Shown: positions 17,536 to 26,318, counted from the stretch's first letter. The stretch: 56,415 bases of DNA from CAYJGN01 sp964369635 (GCA_964369635.1 CAYJGN010000007.1:1-56415); one strand, 5' to 3'. Made by a program: numbers and translations. The notes: a model not told the origin generated them from the letters alone.

Positions 17536-18763
17536 CGCTCTCACCGCAGATGAAATAATAAGAAATTACCTCTTCTTTTTCCTTTAGCTTTTCTATATTT
17601 TCAAGGTGGTTTCTGCCGATATCATAATTTGCAATAACAAAATTTTCATCTTTTGTTGCAGATAACTCATAAACATCAAACAGCTTTTCTATATTCTCAT
17701 TTACACTCGCACTTTTCTGAACTCTCATAGCAAGTTTAAATTTCGTATTAAGGAAATCTCCGACAAACTCTTTTTTCTCATCTTCCCAGAATATCCGCCT
17801 GCTCTTGCCGCGGCTTTTAACGATATCTATAATATCGGCAACTATTGCCGAGGCAGTTGGAAGCTTACCAGCCCCTCTACCATAAAACATAACATCGCCT
17901 ATAACATCGCCATTTATAAGTATTCCGTTAAAAACATCAGATACCGAAGCAAGCTGATTATCAACAGGGATATACATAGGCGCAACCCCTGCAAAAACCT
18001 TACCGCTCTCATCCCTTTTTGCCATCGCAATTAGCTTAATTGCATACCCTTGACTATCTGCAACCTCCATATCCGATTTCGAAACAGAGGTTATACCCTC
18101 GCAATAGATATCCTGCGGGTAGATATGTGAACCGAATGCAAGGGAAGCTAAAATCGAGATTTTTCTTCTCGAGTCCTCACCCTCAACATCCGCCTTATAA
18201 TCGCTTCTCTCAGAGTACCCAAGCCTGAAAGCTTCATCTAAAGCCTCCTCAAAGCTAATGCCATCATCTTTCATCTTTGTTAAGATATAGTTTGTTGTGC
18301 CATTAACTATCCCTAAAATCTCTGAAATTTCATTCGCCGAAAGACACTGATTCATAGGTCTAATAATAGGAACGCCGCCGCCGACACTCGCTTCAAAATA
18401 AAGCTTAACCTTCTTCTCTTTAGCAAGCGCTAAAAGTTCTGCGCCTTTTGTTGCGATAAGCTCTTTATTGCTCGTAACAACGCTTTTACCTGCCATCAAT
18501 GCTCTTTTGACAAAGTCATAGGCAAATGTTGCCCCACCGATGCACTCAACAACCACCGAGATATCAGGGTCGTTCTCAATCGCTACAAAATCCTTTACAA
18601 ATCTATCGCCATACGGGAGATGACTAAAGTCAACTATATCTAAAATCGCTTTAAGATTTAGCTTTTCGCCGCATTTCTTCTCAAAACTATCTGCTCGCTC
18701 TATTAAAACCTCCGCAACACCACTGCCGACAATTCCATGTCCACACACCGCAACACTCGCCAT
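17528..18763 (-). CDS. hom: homoserine dehydrogenase
   Basis: 411-aa enzyme reducing aspartate semialdehyde to homoserine. The N-terminal Rossmann motif is CGHGIVGSGV, the catalytic domain contains GIVNGTTNYILTKM and the DVEGEDSRRKISILA segment, and a C-terminal ACT-like regulatory domain follows (about 335-411). It starts 7 bp after the PheB-like gene and overlaps thrB. Confidence 0.95.
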   Translation of the reverse strand: MASVAVCGHGIVGSGVAEVLIERADSFEKKCGEKLNLKAILDIVDFSHLPYGDRFVKDFVAIENDPDISVVVECIGGATFAYDFVKRALMAGKSVVTSNKELIATKGAELLALAKEKKVKLYFEASVGGGVPIIRPMNQCLSANEISEILGIVNGTTNYILTKMKDDGISFEEALDEAFRLGYSERSDYKADVEGEDSRRKISILASLAFGSHIYPQDIYCEGITSVSKSDMEVADSQGYAIKLIAMAKRDESGKVFAGVAPMYIPVDNQLASVSDVFNGILINGDVIGDVMFYGRGAGKLPTASAIVADIIDIVKSRGKSRRIFWEDEKKEFVGDFLNTKFKLAMRVQKSASVNENIEKLFDVYELSATKDENFVIANYDIGRNHLENIEKLKEKEEVISYYFICGESDD

Positions 18764-18770
18764 AAAACAC

Positions 18771-19193
18771 CTACCCTATCCTTTTCACTTTTATAATGCC
18801 ATCTAAACCCGATAATGCCTCTTCAAGCCTTAAATCCTCATCCTCACTCTGCCTATACGATATCGAAACACCAGCAACCCCTTCTGATGGGATATTTTGG
18901 TTAATTGTTAAGATATTTGCATTATAGAGGGTGAATATCGAGAGAATTTTCGAGAGGATACCTCTTTCATCTACAACTGTTAAAAACAACGTTGATACTC
19001 GGTTCTCATCTTGTGAGTAGCTGAAAACAGAGTCTTTATACTTATAAAGCGCACTTCGCGATATCCCAACCATCTTCGCCGCCGCCGCTAAACTGCTCGC
19101 TTTGCCTTTTGACAACAGCTCTTTAGCCTCCAAAACCTTTATATAGACCGATGGTAAAACAGAACTGTCAATCACCACTAAATTCCGACTCAT
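18771..19193 (-). CDS. ACT domain protein of the PheB/UPF0735 type
   Basis: 140-aa predicted regulator. The N-terminal half is helical with a helix-turn-helix-like stretch (KMVGISRSALYKYKDSVF), followed by a C-terminal ACT domain (about 68-138, VVDERGILSKILSIF). This is the architecture of Bacillus PheB, which is often encoded beside hom or pheA. It heads the hom-thrB-lysC operon, so a role as an amino-acid sensor for this pathway is a reasonable inference, but its mechanism is unknown. I chose the ATG at 19193, with GAGGTGAG five bases upstream. Confidence 0.88.
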   Translation of the reverse strand: MSRNLVVIDSSVLPSVYIKVLEAKELLSKGKASSLAAAAKMVGISRSALYKYKDSVFSYSQDENRVSTLFLTVVDERGILSKILSIFTLYNANILTINQNIPSEGVAGVSISYRQSEDEDLRLEEALSGLDGIIKVKRIG

Positions 19194-19232
19194 TGTTCTC
19201 ACCTCAAATACAGTTGTATTAATCATAGATAC

Positions 19233-19261
19233 ACTTTATCATTTTTTTTAGCATCTTTCAA
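19233..19261 (-). promoter_or_regulatory. promoter of the threonine operon
   Basis: On the minus strand TTGAAA and TAAAGT are separated by 17 bp. No leader peptide rich in Thr or Ile codons and no T-box were found between here and the start codon. Confidence 0.55.
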
Positions 19262-19331
19262 CTGTAAGTTGTTACAAAAAACTTTAAAAACTTATTATTT
19301 TTTTGGATTAATGCAAAAATAACAAAAACGA

Positions 19332-19360
19332 TTGAAAAAAACTTGGAAATTGTATATAAT
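19332..19360 (+). promoter_or_regulatory. promoter of the rfbA-glycosyltransferase operon
   Basis: TTGAAA (19332-19337), 17-bp spacer, TATAAT (19355-19360). The leader is about 21 nt with GGAGG before the ATG. Confidence 0.75.
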
Positions 19361-19387
19361 TTAAGAAAACAAACTTTGGAGGTTTTT

Positions 19388-20263
19388 ATGAAAGGTATAA
19401 TTCTTGCCGGCGGAAGTGGAACCCGCCTTTATCCACTGACTATGATAACAAGCAAACAGCTCCTCCCAATCTATGATAAGCCACTTATATATTATCCTCT
19501 ATCAACGCTAATGCTTGCAGGTATTCGTGATATCCTTATTATTTCAACTCCTGTTGATATAGGGAATTTTGAGAAGTTACTCGGAGATGGTAGCCAGTTT
19601 GGGATAAACCTTTCTTATAAAATACAGCCATCACCAGACGGTCTTGCACAGGCGTTTATATTAGGTGAAGAGTTTATCGGTGATGACGATTGCGCTATGA
19701 TCCTTGGCGACAATATCTTTTATGGCAACGGCTTCTCTGAGGTTCTAAATGAAGCTGTGCAAAATAAAGGACGAGCAACAATATTTGGCTACCATGTTGA
19801 GGATCCTGAGAGATTTGGCATAGTTGAGTTTGATGAGAAAGGCAGAGTTCTCTCGGTTGAGGAAAAACCAGCTAAACCAAAATCGAACTACTGCATAACT
19901 GGGCTTTATTTCTATGATAAAAGAGTTGTCCAGTATGCGAAAAACCTAAAACCATCAGCTCGTGGCGAGCTTGAGATAACAGACCTTAACAGAGTTTATC
20001 TCGAGGACGGAACCCTTGATGTTAAACTGCTTGGCAGAGGATATGCGTGGCTCGATACAGGCACTATGGATAGCCTTGCTGAGGCTACCCAATTTGTTCA
20101 GATGATTGAAAAAAGACAAGGTATTAAAATTTCAGCACCTGAGGAGATAGCATACCGTAAAGGTTGGATAGACCGCGAAAAACTTATCGAGTCTGCTAAC
20201 AAATATGGCAAATCCCCTTATGGCGAGCATCTTCATAAAGTTGCTGATAATAAAGTATTTTAA
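19388..20263 (+). CDS. rfbA: glucose-1-phosphate thymidylyltransferase
   Basis: 291-aa nucleotidyltransferase making dTDP-glucose for dTDP-rhamnose-type sugars. Signature residues: KGIILAGGSGTRLYPLT at the N-terminus, SKQLLPIYDKPLIYYPL, GDNIFYG, and EEKPAKPKS. Length and sequence fit RmlA. ATG at 19388 follows GGAGG. It heads an operon with three GT2 genes, but rmlB, rmlC and rmlD are not in the window. Confidence 0.94.
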   Translation: MKGIILAGGSGTRLYPLTMITSKQLLPIYDKPLIYYPLSTLMLAGIRDILIISTPVDIGNFEKLLGDGSQFGINLSYKIQPSPDGLAQAFILGEEFIGDDDCAMILGDNIFYGNGFSEVLNEAVQNKGRATIFGYHVEDPERFGIVEFDEKGRVLSVEEKPAKPKSNYCITGLYFYDKRVVQYAKNLKPSARGELEITDLNRVYLEDGTLDVKLLGRGYAWLDTGTMDSLAEATQFVQMIEKRQGIKISAPEEIAYRKGWIDREKLIESANKYGKSPYGEHLHKVADNKVF

Positions 20264-20264
20264 G

Positions 20265-20954
20265 ATGAAAATTTCAGTTGCCCTCGCCGCTTATAACGGC
20301 GAGCGGTATATTTTAGAGCAGCTTCAAAGCATCGCTGTGGGACTTTTGCCAACTGATGAGCTCATTATCTCTATCGATCCATCAGTTGATAATACTCTAA
20401 ATATAATCGAAGATTTTTCAAAGAACAAGCTTTTCGCTATAAAGATTATCAGGGGACCAGGTCTTGGCGTTATTAAGAATTTTGAGCATGCAATTCGCCA
20501 TACAACTGGCGACATAGTTGCCCTTGCAGACCAAGATGATATCTGGCACCCAGATAAAATCGCTGCAATAAGAGAGGCTTTTTCAGATGATATTTTGATG
20601 ATGTCCCACGATGGTGATATCGTTGATGAAAAGCTAAATATTATCGGAAGCATTAGCGAGCAGTATGGAGTTTCTAATAGTTTTTATAAAAACATCATAA
20701 AGAATTCATTTATCGGTTGTACCCTGTCTTTTAGCGGTGAATTTATAAGAAATTCTATTCCCTTGCCAAATGTTGCTATGCACGATTGGTTTTTAGCGCT
20801 AAAAGCAATAAAAAACGGCAAAATAATTCGCTCAAACAAAAAACTTATAAGTTATAGAAGACATCAAAATACAGCAACCGGCAGAGAGAAAACAACTCTT
20901 TTCACAAAGCTAAAATGGCGTTTTCAGATTATTTTTGCAGTTTTATTTAAATAG
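20265..20954 (+). CDS. family 2 glycosyltransferase
   Basis: 229-aa GT-A fold glycosyltransferase. The N-terminus MKISVALAAYNGERYI and the ADQDDIWHPDKI motif (metal/nucleotide binding) are typical of GT2 enzymes making cell-surface polysaccharide. It has no membrane segment. The ATG at 20265 lies one base after the rfbA stop, so it is coupled. Sugar donor and acceptor are unknown; the rfbA link hints at a dTDP-sugar. Confidence 0.88.
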   Translation: MKISVALAAYNGERYILEQLQSIAVGLLPTDELIISIDPSVDNTLNIIEDFSKNKLFAIKIIRGPGLGVIKNFEHAIRHTTGDIVALADQDDIWHPDKIAAIREAFSDDILMMSHDGDIVDEKLNIIGSISEQYGVSNSFYKNIIKNSFIGCTLSFSGEFIRNSIPLPNVAMHDWFLALKAIKNGKIIRSNKKLISYRRHQNTATGREKTTLFTKLKWRFQIIFAVLFK

Positions 20955-20972
20955 ACGATAGGAAGAAGTTTT

Positions 20973-21728
20973 ATGGATTTTTATGCAGTTGTCGTTATCT
21001 ACAACAAATCAATTGAAGAGAGCAAAACGCTTAACTCCATTCGCGATATGGGGTTTTATATTATTGTTGTTGACAACAGCATAAATCAAGAAAACAGGGT
21101 ATATTGTGAAGAAAACAACTTTCATTACATCGGGAATGATAAAAATATCGGTCTTTCAAAATCTTACAATAAGGCTATTGATTTTCTCTCGGGAAAAGAT
21201 GGTTATATCTGCATTTTTGATGATGACAGTATTGTTTCTAAAGATTATCTCTTCAAGCTAAAGAGCAGTATCTATAAAAATAGCACCGTTTTCTTGCCGA
21301 TAATAAAAGACGATATAGGCCTACTCTCCCCCTCGATTATCCGCGACGGCGTTGTTTTAAGGGCAAAAAATGCAGAAGATATAAACATGAGCGAGATAAC
21401 GGGCATAAACACCGGAATGGCAATAAACCTATCGTTTTTTTCAAATTACCGATATGATGAAAAATATTTCCTTGATTATATCGACCACAATTTTCTGCGT
21501 GACGTTAAGGCTCGGGGCGGTAGTATATCTCTGCTTGATAGCGAAATAACTCCCGATTTTAGCGATAACGTGACAATGAGCAAAAGAGCGGCTAAAACTC
21601 GGTTTCAGATATTTAAAAACGATTTTTCCCACTTTTGCGGCAAAAATAGAGCGCTTTACTGCAAAACCATACTAAAGCGCCGACTTAAACTAACGCTAAA
21701 GCATAAATCTCTTATATTTTGGAAGTGA
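20973..21728 (+). CDS. family 2 glycosyltransferase (rhamnosyltransferase-like)
   Basis: 251-aa GT2-type protein: MDFYAVVVIYNKS at the N-terminus, FDDDS in the nucleotide-binding position, and a downstream EKYFLDYIDHNFLRDV acceptor-side segment like that of WbbL/RfbF rhamnosyltransferases. Its basic C-terminus (KRRLKLTLKHK) may touch the membrane. GGAAGAAG precedes the ATG. Middle gene of three adjacent GT genes. Confidence 0.82.
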   Translation: MDFYAVVVIYNKSIEESKTLNSIRDMGFYIIVVDNSINQENRVYCEENNFHYIGNDKNIGLSKSYNKAIDFLSGKDGYICIFDDDSIVSKDYLFKLKSSIYKNSTVFLPIIKDDIGLLSPSIIRDGVVLRAKNAEDINMSEITGINTGMAINLSFFSNYRYDEKYFLDYIDHNFLRDVKARGGSISLLDSEITPDFSDNVTMSKRAAKTRFQIFKNDFSHFCGKNRALYCKTILKRRLKLTLKHKSLIFWK

Positions 21729-21732
21729 ACAG

Positions 21733-22491
21733 ATGAATAAAAAAATCTCAGCATCCATAGTTAATTTTAATCACAGCGAAGATACCCTAAAGCTAATATC
21801 TCAGATAAACTCATTTAACCCCTATGTTTCGATATTCGTTGTCGATAATAATTCAACTATTGACGAGAAGAAAATGCTGATAGACTCAAATCTATCCTTC
21901 ACACTTATAGAAAATAGCGAAAATTTAGGGTTTGGAAAAGGTCATAACTGCGCTATCCCAAAACTTGAAAGTGATCTGCATTTTGTTATAAACCCCGATG
22001 TTTCAATAAATGAGCGGAGCATCTTAGATTTAATTGATTTTTTTGATAGCGATAATAGCATCGTTATGAGTACTGTTAAGGTACTAAATGCCGACTTAAC
22101 AGTTCAGCGGGTACCAAAGCTTCACCCGAAATTTAAATATCTTTTGGCAAATAGATACCTCCCCACCCTTATGAAGAAAACAAGAGCTGCCTACCTCGAC
22201 CTTGATGGAGATATTGATAAAGTTCGCGAAGTGCAGTTTTGCACAGGTTGCTTTTTTGCTATAAAGACCGATGTCTATAAAAAGCTTGACGGATTTGACA
22301 AGCGATATTTTATCTATTTTGAGGATGCAGACCTCTCAAGAGAGGCTGCGAAATTTGGAAAAGTTTTCTACTACCCGAAAACAACTGTCATTCACGGTTA
22401 TAATCGGGAGAGCAAACGAAATATAAAGCTTCTTTTTCATCATATAATTTCGATGTTTCGTTATTTTTTCAAATGGAGCTTTAAAAAATAA
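21733..22491 (+). CDS. family 2 glycosyltransferase (WbbL-like rhamnosyltransferase)
   Basis: 252-aa GT2 enzyme with SASIVNFNHSEDTLK at the N-terminus, NLGFGKGHNCAI, INPDV in the metal site, FCTGCFFAIKTDVYKKLDGFD and FIYFEDADLSREA, all typical of WbbL-type rhamnosyltransferases. A basic amphipathic C-terminus (MFRYFFKWSFKK) could bind the membrane. Starts 4 bp after the previous stop. Donor specificity is inferred only from family resemblance and the rfbA context. Confidence 0.87.
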   Translation: MNKKISASIVNFNHSEDTLKLISQINSFNPYVSIFVVDNNSTIDEKKMLIDSNLSFTLIENSENLGFGKGHNCAIPKLESDLHFVINPDVSINERSILDLIDFFDSDNSIVMSTVKVLNADLTVQRVPKLHPKFKYLLANRYLPTLMKKTRAAYLDLDGDIDKVREVQFCTGCFFAIKTDVYKKLDGFDKRYFIYFEDADLSREAAKFGKVFYYPKTTVIHGYNRESKRNIKLLFHHIISMFRYFFKWSFKK

Positions 22492-22534
22492 ACATAGTTG
22501 CTTTATGCAACCCTTTAATAATATGGAGGATTTA

Positions 22535-23110
22535 ATGAACAACATTATTTTTGAAGATAACAAAGACCTTGTCTTCAAAACGATGACGACGGTGAGCGGC
22601 AAGCAGTTTGACCCGATAAACCCAGACCCACAGCTTATAGATATCGAGGATATTGCTCATGCGCTATCTCTCATCTGCCGCGCAAACGGCCATCTCCCTC
22701 ATTTTTACTCGGTTGCGCAGCATGCAATAAACTGTGCAAAGCTCGCAAAGTCGCGAAACTACCCCGATAAATTGCAGCTAATCTGCCTTTTGCACGATGC
22801 AAGTGAGGGTTATATTGCAGATATTATAAGACCCGTTAAAGCTCATCTGCAAAACTATCTCGATATCGAAGAAAATCTGCAAAATGCTATTTACAAAAAA
22901 TACCTCGGTAGCATTATCACAAAAGAAGAGATAGCTATGCTAAAAGCAGTTGATGATGATATTTTAATCGCAGAGATGAGCAGCATGATGAATAGCCAAC
23001 CTTTTGATAGAAACCCATCAATACCCGATGAAATTTCTTTCTCATTTCGCGATTTTTGCGAGGTTAAAGCGGAGTTTTTATCTCTTTTCAAAGAACTCTC
23101 CACTATATAG
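22535..23110 (+). CDS. HD-domain phosphohydrolase (YfbR/5'-nucleotidase-like)
   Basis: 191-aa HD-superfamily metal hydrolase. Metal ligands are visible as HFYSVAQH (H...H) and LLHDASEGYIADIIRPVK (HD plus the second-shell Glu), with the distal Asp in VDDDILIAE. This arrangement resembles small nucleotidases of the YfbR type acting on dNMPs. I chose the ATG at 22535, which has GGAGG five bases upstream; earlier ATGs at 22505 and 22526 lack a site. It may be read through from the glycosyltransferase operon, with a 43-bp gap. Confidence 0.82.
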   Translation: MNNIIFEDNKDLVFKTMTTVSGKQFDPINPDPQLIDIEDIAHALSLICRANGHLPHFYSVAQHAINCAKLAKSRNYPDKLQLICLLHDASEGYIADIIRPVKAHLQNYLDIEENLQNAIYKKYLGSIITKEEIAMLKAVDDDILIAEMSSMMNSQPFDRNPSIPDEISFSFRDFCEVKAEFLSLFKELSTI

Positions 23111-23230
23111 TTTTTATAAACTGATTTTTACAGCAAAAAGCCGAGGATAAATTACTGCTAATAAAGAAACACTTTTGTATCAATTGGATTTGTAGGCGTT
23201 TATACCACTGCTCTGTTCGCTGAAATTAAC

Positions 23231-23259
23231 TTGACATATATATATATATATATTATACT
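23231..23259 (+). promoter_or_regulatory. promoter with a TA-dinucleotide-repeat spacer
   Basis: TTGACA (23231-23236) and TATACT (23254-23259) are exactly 17 bp apart, and the whole spacer is an alternating TA tract (nine AT units, 23236-23253). Slippage by one unit would change the spacing to 15 or 19 bp. It drives the gene at 23299. Confidence 0.65.
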
Positions 23260-23298
23260 ATAACAAAGATAACTTATGTAACAGAAAGGTTGGAGATT

Positions 23299-23709
23299 AT
23301 GAAAAAGATAGTAATTGGTTTAGCCGCTTTGGTAGTGGTGGCAATTGGAGTTTTTATTTTTTTAAACTCCAACAAAAATGAACTGGAAATAAACATTACC
23401 GCTCCAGTAGATGCAAGCACAGATAAATATGCTGAAAGTTTAATTATTTTCCTTGGCGAAAAAGAGCATTCAGATGAAGTTTATGCAGGGACCACTGAAA
23501 TTATGGATAGATTTTATCAAAACCAAGCGGAATTTATCCCTACACTCGGAGAGCCATTTCATATTGAAGTAGAAGTTCGTTTTGAAGATGGCAAAACAAT
23601 CATATCTAACATCGGAACATATACCGATGAAAATGGAAACACACAAGATTACGAAGATGAATTGATTTTCGACTTCATAGTTACTGAAAAAGTTACTTAT
23701 CCTGAATAA
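23299..23709 (+). CDS. hypothetical membrane-anchored extracytoplasmic protein
   Basis: 136 aa, not recognised. One N-terminal membrane segment (about residues 4-22, IVIGLAALVVVAIGVFIFL) without a lipobox, so probably an uncleaved anchor. The rest is acidic and beta-rich, rich in Glu/Asp/Thr, as expected for a small surface domain. ATG at 23299 with AAAGG/GGAG upstream. It is monocistronic: the promoter above and a strong terminator below bracket it. Confidence 0.7.
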   Translation: MKKIVIGLAALVVVAIGVFIFLNSNKNELEINITAPVDASTDKYAESLIIFLGEKEHSDEVYAGTTEIMDRFYQNQAEFIPTLGEPFHIEVEVRFEDGKTIISNIGTYTDENGNTQDYEDELIFDFIVTEKVTYPE

Positions 23710-23733
23710 AATTAACATAATTTAAGCAAAGTA

Positions 23734-23774
23734 AAACTACCAATATCAATTTTTGATATTGGTAGTTTGTTTTT
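23734..23774 (+). terminator. rho-independent terminator, 16-bp perfect stem
   Basis: AAACTACCAATATCAA pairs perfectly with TTGATATTGGTAGTTT, followed by GTTTTTT. It ends the small anchored protein gene and, read on the other strand, may stop copA transcription. Confidence 0.85.
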
Positions 23775-23822
23775 TACTGGTAGACGTATAATCACGGCTT
23801 TTTATTATCTATCTTTTCGCAG

Positions 23823-24038
23823 TTAAACTTCTGAAATACTGATTACTGAATATCCCGCATTCTCTATACTGCTCTTAATAATCTCGTCCGATAAGCTTTT
23901 TTCAGATGCTATCTTTGCAGTTTTTGCCGAAAGATCAACAACAACATCATAAACGCCATCAAGTCCTTGTAGTGTTTGCGAAACTCTCCCTTTGCAATGG
24001 TCGCACATCATACCATCAACCTCAATTAACTTATTCAT
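23823..24038 (-). CDS. possible internal start producing a free CopZ-like copper chaperone
   Basis: Nested in frame at the 3' end of copA. GAGGAGGT, near-ideal complement to the 16S 3' end, lies seven bases upstream of an in-frame ATG at 24038. Initiation there would give a 71-aa protein (MNKLIEVDGMMCDHCKG...), the normal size of CopZ with its Cu-binding MxCxxC. The simplest history is an ancestral copA-copZ pair fused by loss of the copA stop while the copZ start signals survived. Whether both products are made is inference. Confidence 0.5.
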   Translation of the reverse strand: MNKLIEVDGMMCDHCKGRVSQTLQGLDGVYDVVVDLSAKTAKIASEKSLSDEIIKSSIENAGYSVISISEV

Positions 24039-26318
24039 AACTTTTACCTCCTCTTGTTTTTTAGCTTTTTTATCTGATTTAAATCGACGAAGTCGCAGTG
24101 CGTTTGTAACAACGCAAATTGATGAAAAGCTCATCGCCGCAGCTCCTATCATAGGATTTAACCGAATGTCAAACCCGAGATAAAAAACGCCCGCGGCAAT
24201 AGGGATTCCAAGTGCGTTATAGAAAAATGCCCAAAATAAATTCTGCTTTATATTTCTCATAACCTTTTTCGATAGATTATAGGCTACAACCGCATCGTTT
24301 AAATCGTTTTTCATAAGGATAACATCAGCAGACTCAATAGCTATATCAGTACCCGCTGCAACCGCAATGCCAACGTCCGCCCTTGTTAGTGCTGGGGCAT
24401 CGTTTATACCATCACCAATCATCGCAACTTTGCCTTTACTTGAAGCCTCTCTTACATACCTCTCTTTATCTGCTGGCAAAACTCCTGCCCGAACATCTTT
24501 TATTCCAGCGGTTTTCGCTATAGCTTTTGCAGTTAGCTCATTATCTCCTGTTAGCATCGAAACATGAACACCGCTTCTCTCAAAATTGCTCACAGCCTGC
24601 GCACTCGTCTCTAAAACAGGATCAGCAACTGATAGAATTCCAAGCAGTTTATCGACAGATGCAAAATATAACGCGGTTTTTCCTGCAGTTGCATATTCTT
24701 TTGCAATCTCGCTATAACTATCAACCTCGATACTATTATCTCTCATAAACAGCTCATTCCCACCGAGGAAACTTTTTCCATCTATACTGCATCTGACGCC
24801 ACGACCCTCAACCGAGCTAAAATTCTCTACCTCAAACGGTTTTATTCCCCGACTTGCAGCTATTTTCGTCACTGCTTTTGAGAGCGGATGATTGCTTTGC
24901 CACTCAACAGAAAGAGCAATTTTTAGAAATTCATCTTCTGGCATCCCTATGCTATAAATATCAATAACTTCTGGCTCGCCTTTTGTTATCGTTCCTGTTT
25001 TGTCCATCAAAACGCTTTTAACCGACGATAGCTCCTCAAGTGCCGTTGCATTTTTGAAGATTATTCCAAGGGAGGCCCCTTTTCCTGTTCCAACCATTAT
25101 TGCAGTTGGGGTTGCAAGCCCTAAAGCGCAGGGACAAGAGATAACAAGAACAGCTATCGCCATCGACATAGCAAATTCAAATCCCTGTCCTTGCACTGTC
25201 CAAACAATAAAAGTTAAAGCCGCTATCCCCATAACAATAGGGACAAATATTCCGCTCACACTATCTGCAAGTCGCGAAATAGGCGCTTTAGATGCCGCCG
25301 CTTCATTGACGATTTTTATTATCTGCGCGAGAACAGTATCTCCGCCAAGTTTTGTTACCGAAACCTCAATATAGCCTGAGTCAAGCACGGTGCCACCAAT
25401 AACCTCTGCGCCGTCTTCTTTAAAAACAGGCAGGCTTTCACCTGTTATCGCAGACTCATTACCCGACCCCTTTCCTGAAATAACAATACCATCTGCTGGT
25501 ATGCTCATCCCTTCATATACTATAACCGTGTCTGAAATTTTCAACTCTCGGGTTTCTATCACCCGCTCCTCTCCATCTATCCGCACAGTTGCTGTTTTTG
25601 GAGATAGGTCGAGTAGTTTTTTTATAGCGGTTGTCGTCTGGCCTTTGCTTCGAGCTTCAAAGTATTTTCCAACGGTGATAAGCGTTAAAATCATTGCAGC
25701 TGTTTCAAAATATAGGTCCATCGCAAAATGATGAACCGCCTCCATATCAGAAGCGCCCAGTGCCGCACCTATCTTATATATCGCATATATTCCATACAAA
25801 ACTGCGGCAGATGAGCCAATAGCAATCAGGCTGTCCATATTAGGTGCACGGTGGATAAGGGTTGTGAAACCTTTAATAAAGAAGTTTCTATTGACTATTA
25901 ATGTCGGCAGAGTGAGCAGAAACTGGGTGAATGCAAAGTTTATAGCATTTTGACCCCCTATAAAAAAGCTTGGTATCGGAAGCCCTATCATATGACCCAT
26001 CGATAGATAAAAAAGCGGTATCATAAAGCAAATCGAGGTGATAAGCCTTATTTTCATCGTGCGTTCCTCATCATTAGTTGCCATATCATCCTTATCAGCA
26101 CTACCCAAATCTTTAATATCATACCCAGCTTTTAAAACGGCTGCTTTTATCGCCTCGCTCTTATTCTCAGCTGCATTTAAGGTCATCTTCCCGGTGAGCA
26201 GATTTATATTTAAGTCATCTATTCCAGATACTTTCAAAACAGCATTTCGAACAGCCGCTTCACAAGCGCTACAGGTCATACCCAAAACATCATATTCATA
26301 TCTATTATCGTTATTCAT
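23823..26318 (-). CDS. copA: copper-translocating P1B-ATPase with fused C-terminal CopZ-like domain
   Basis: 831-aa Cu(I) exporter in the cell membrane. The N-terminal HMA domain has GMTCSAC (Cys16, Cys19). The core has the CPC ion site (ISCPCALGLATP), the phosphorylation site DKTGTITKG and GDGINDAPAL. The unusual part is the C-terminus: after a Lys-rich linker comes a complete second HMA domain with GMMCDHC (Cys772, Cys775), in the position where free CopZ is usually a separate gene. AAAGGAG precedes the ATG at 26318. No CsoR or CopY gene lies nearby. Confidence 0.94.
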   Translation of the reverse strand: MNNDNRYEYDVLGMTCSACEAAVRNAVLKVSGIDDLNINLLTGKMTLNAAENKSEAIKAAVLKAGYDIKDLGSADKDDMATNDEERTMKIRLITSICFMIPLFYLSMGHMIGLPIPSFFIGGQNAINFAFTQFLLTLPTLIVNRNFFIKGFTTLIHRAPNMDSLIAIGSSAAVLYGIYAIYKIGAALGASDMEAVHHFAMDLYFETAAMILTLITVGKYFEARSKGQTTTAIKKLLDLSPKTATVRIDGEERVIETRELKISDTVIVYEGMSIPADGIVISGKGSGNESAITGESLPVFKEDGAEVIGGTVLDSGYIEVSVTKLGGDTVLAQIIKIVNEAAASKAPISRLADSVSGIFVPIVMGIAALTFIVWTVQGQGFEFAMSMAIAVLVISCPCALGLATPTAIMVGTGKGASLGIIFKNATALEELSSVKSVLMDKTGTITKGEPEVIDIYSIGMPEDEFLKIALSVEWQSNHPLSKAVTKIAASRGIKPFEVENFSSVEGRGVRCSIDGKSFLGGNELFMRDNSIEVDSYSEIAKEYATAGKTALYFASVDKLLGILSVADPVLETSAQAVSNFERSGVHVSMLTGDNELTAKAIAKTAGIKDVRAGVLPADKERYVREASSKGKVAMIGDGINDAPALTRADVGIAVAAGTDIAIESADVILMKNDLNDAVVAYNLSKKVMRNIKQNLFWAFFYNALGIPIAAGVFYLGFDIRLNPMIGAAAMSFSSICVVTNALRLRRFKSDKKAKKQEEVKVMNKLIEVDGMMCDHCKGRVSQTLQGLDGVYDVVVDLSAKTAKIASEKSLSDEIIKSSIENAGYSVISISEV

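Noticed and set aside
19194..19232. Threonine/isoleucine attenuator leader peptide
   Set aside because: No short ORF rich in Thr or Ile codons followed by alternative hairpins.
23236..23253. TA tract as a sequencing artefact or simple AT-rich filler
   Set aside because: It fits exactly between good -35 and -10 boxes at the optimal 17-bp distance, so a promoter reading is preferred, although read-length errors in such tracts are possible.
25000..25731. Plus-strand frames opposite copA
   Set aside because: Shadows of the P-type ATPase core; all ATPase motifs are on the minus strand.
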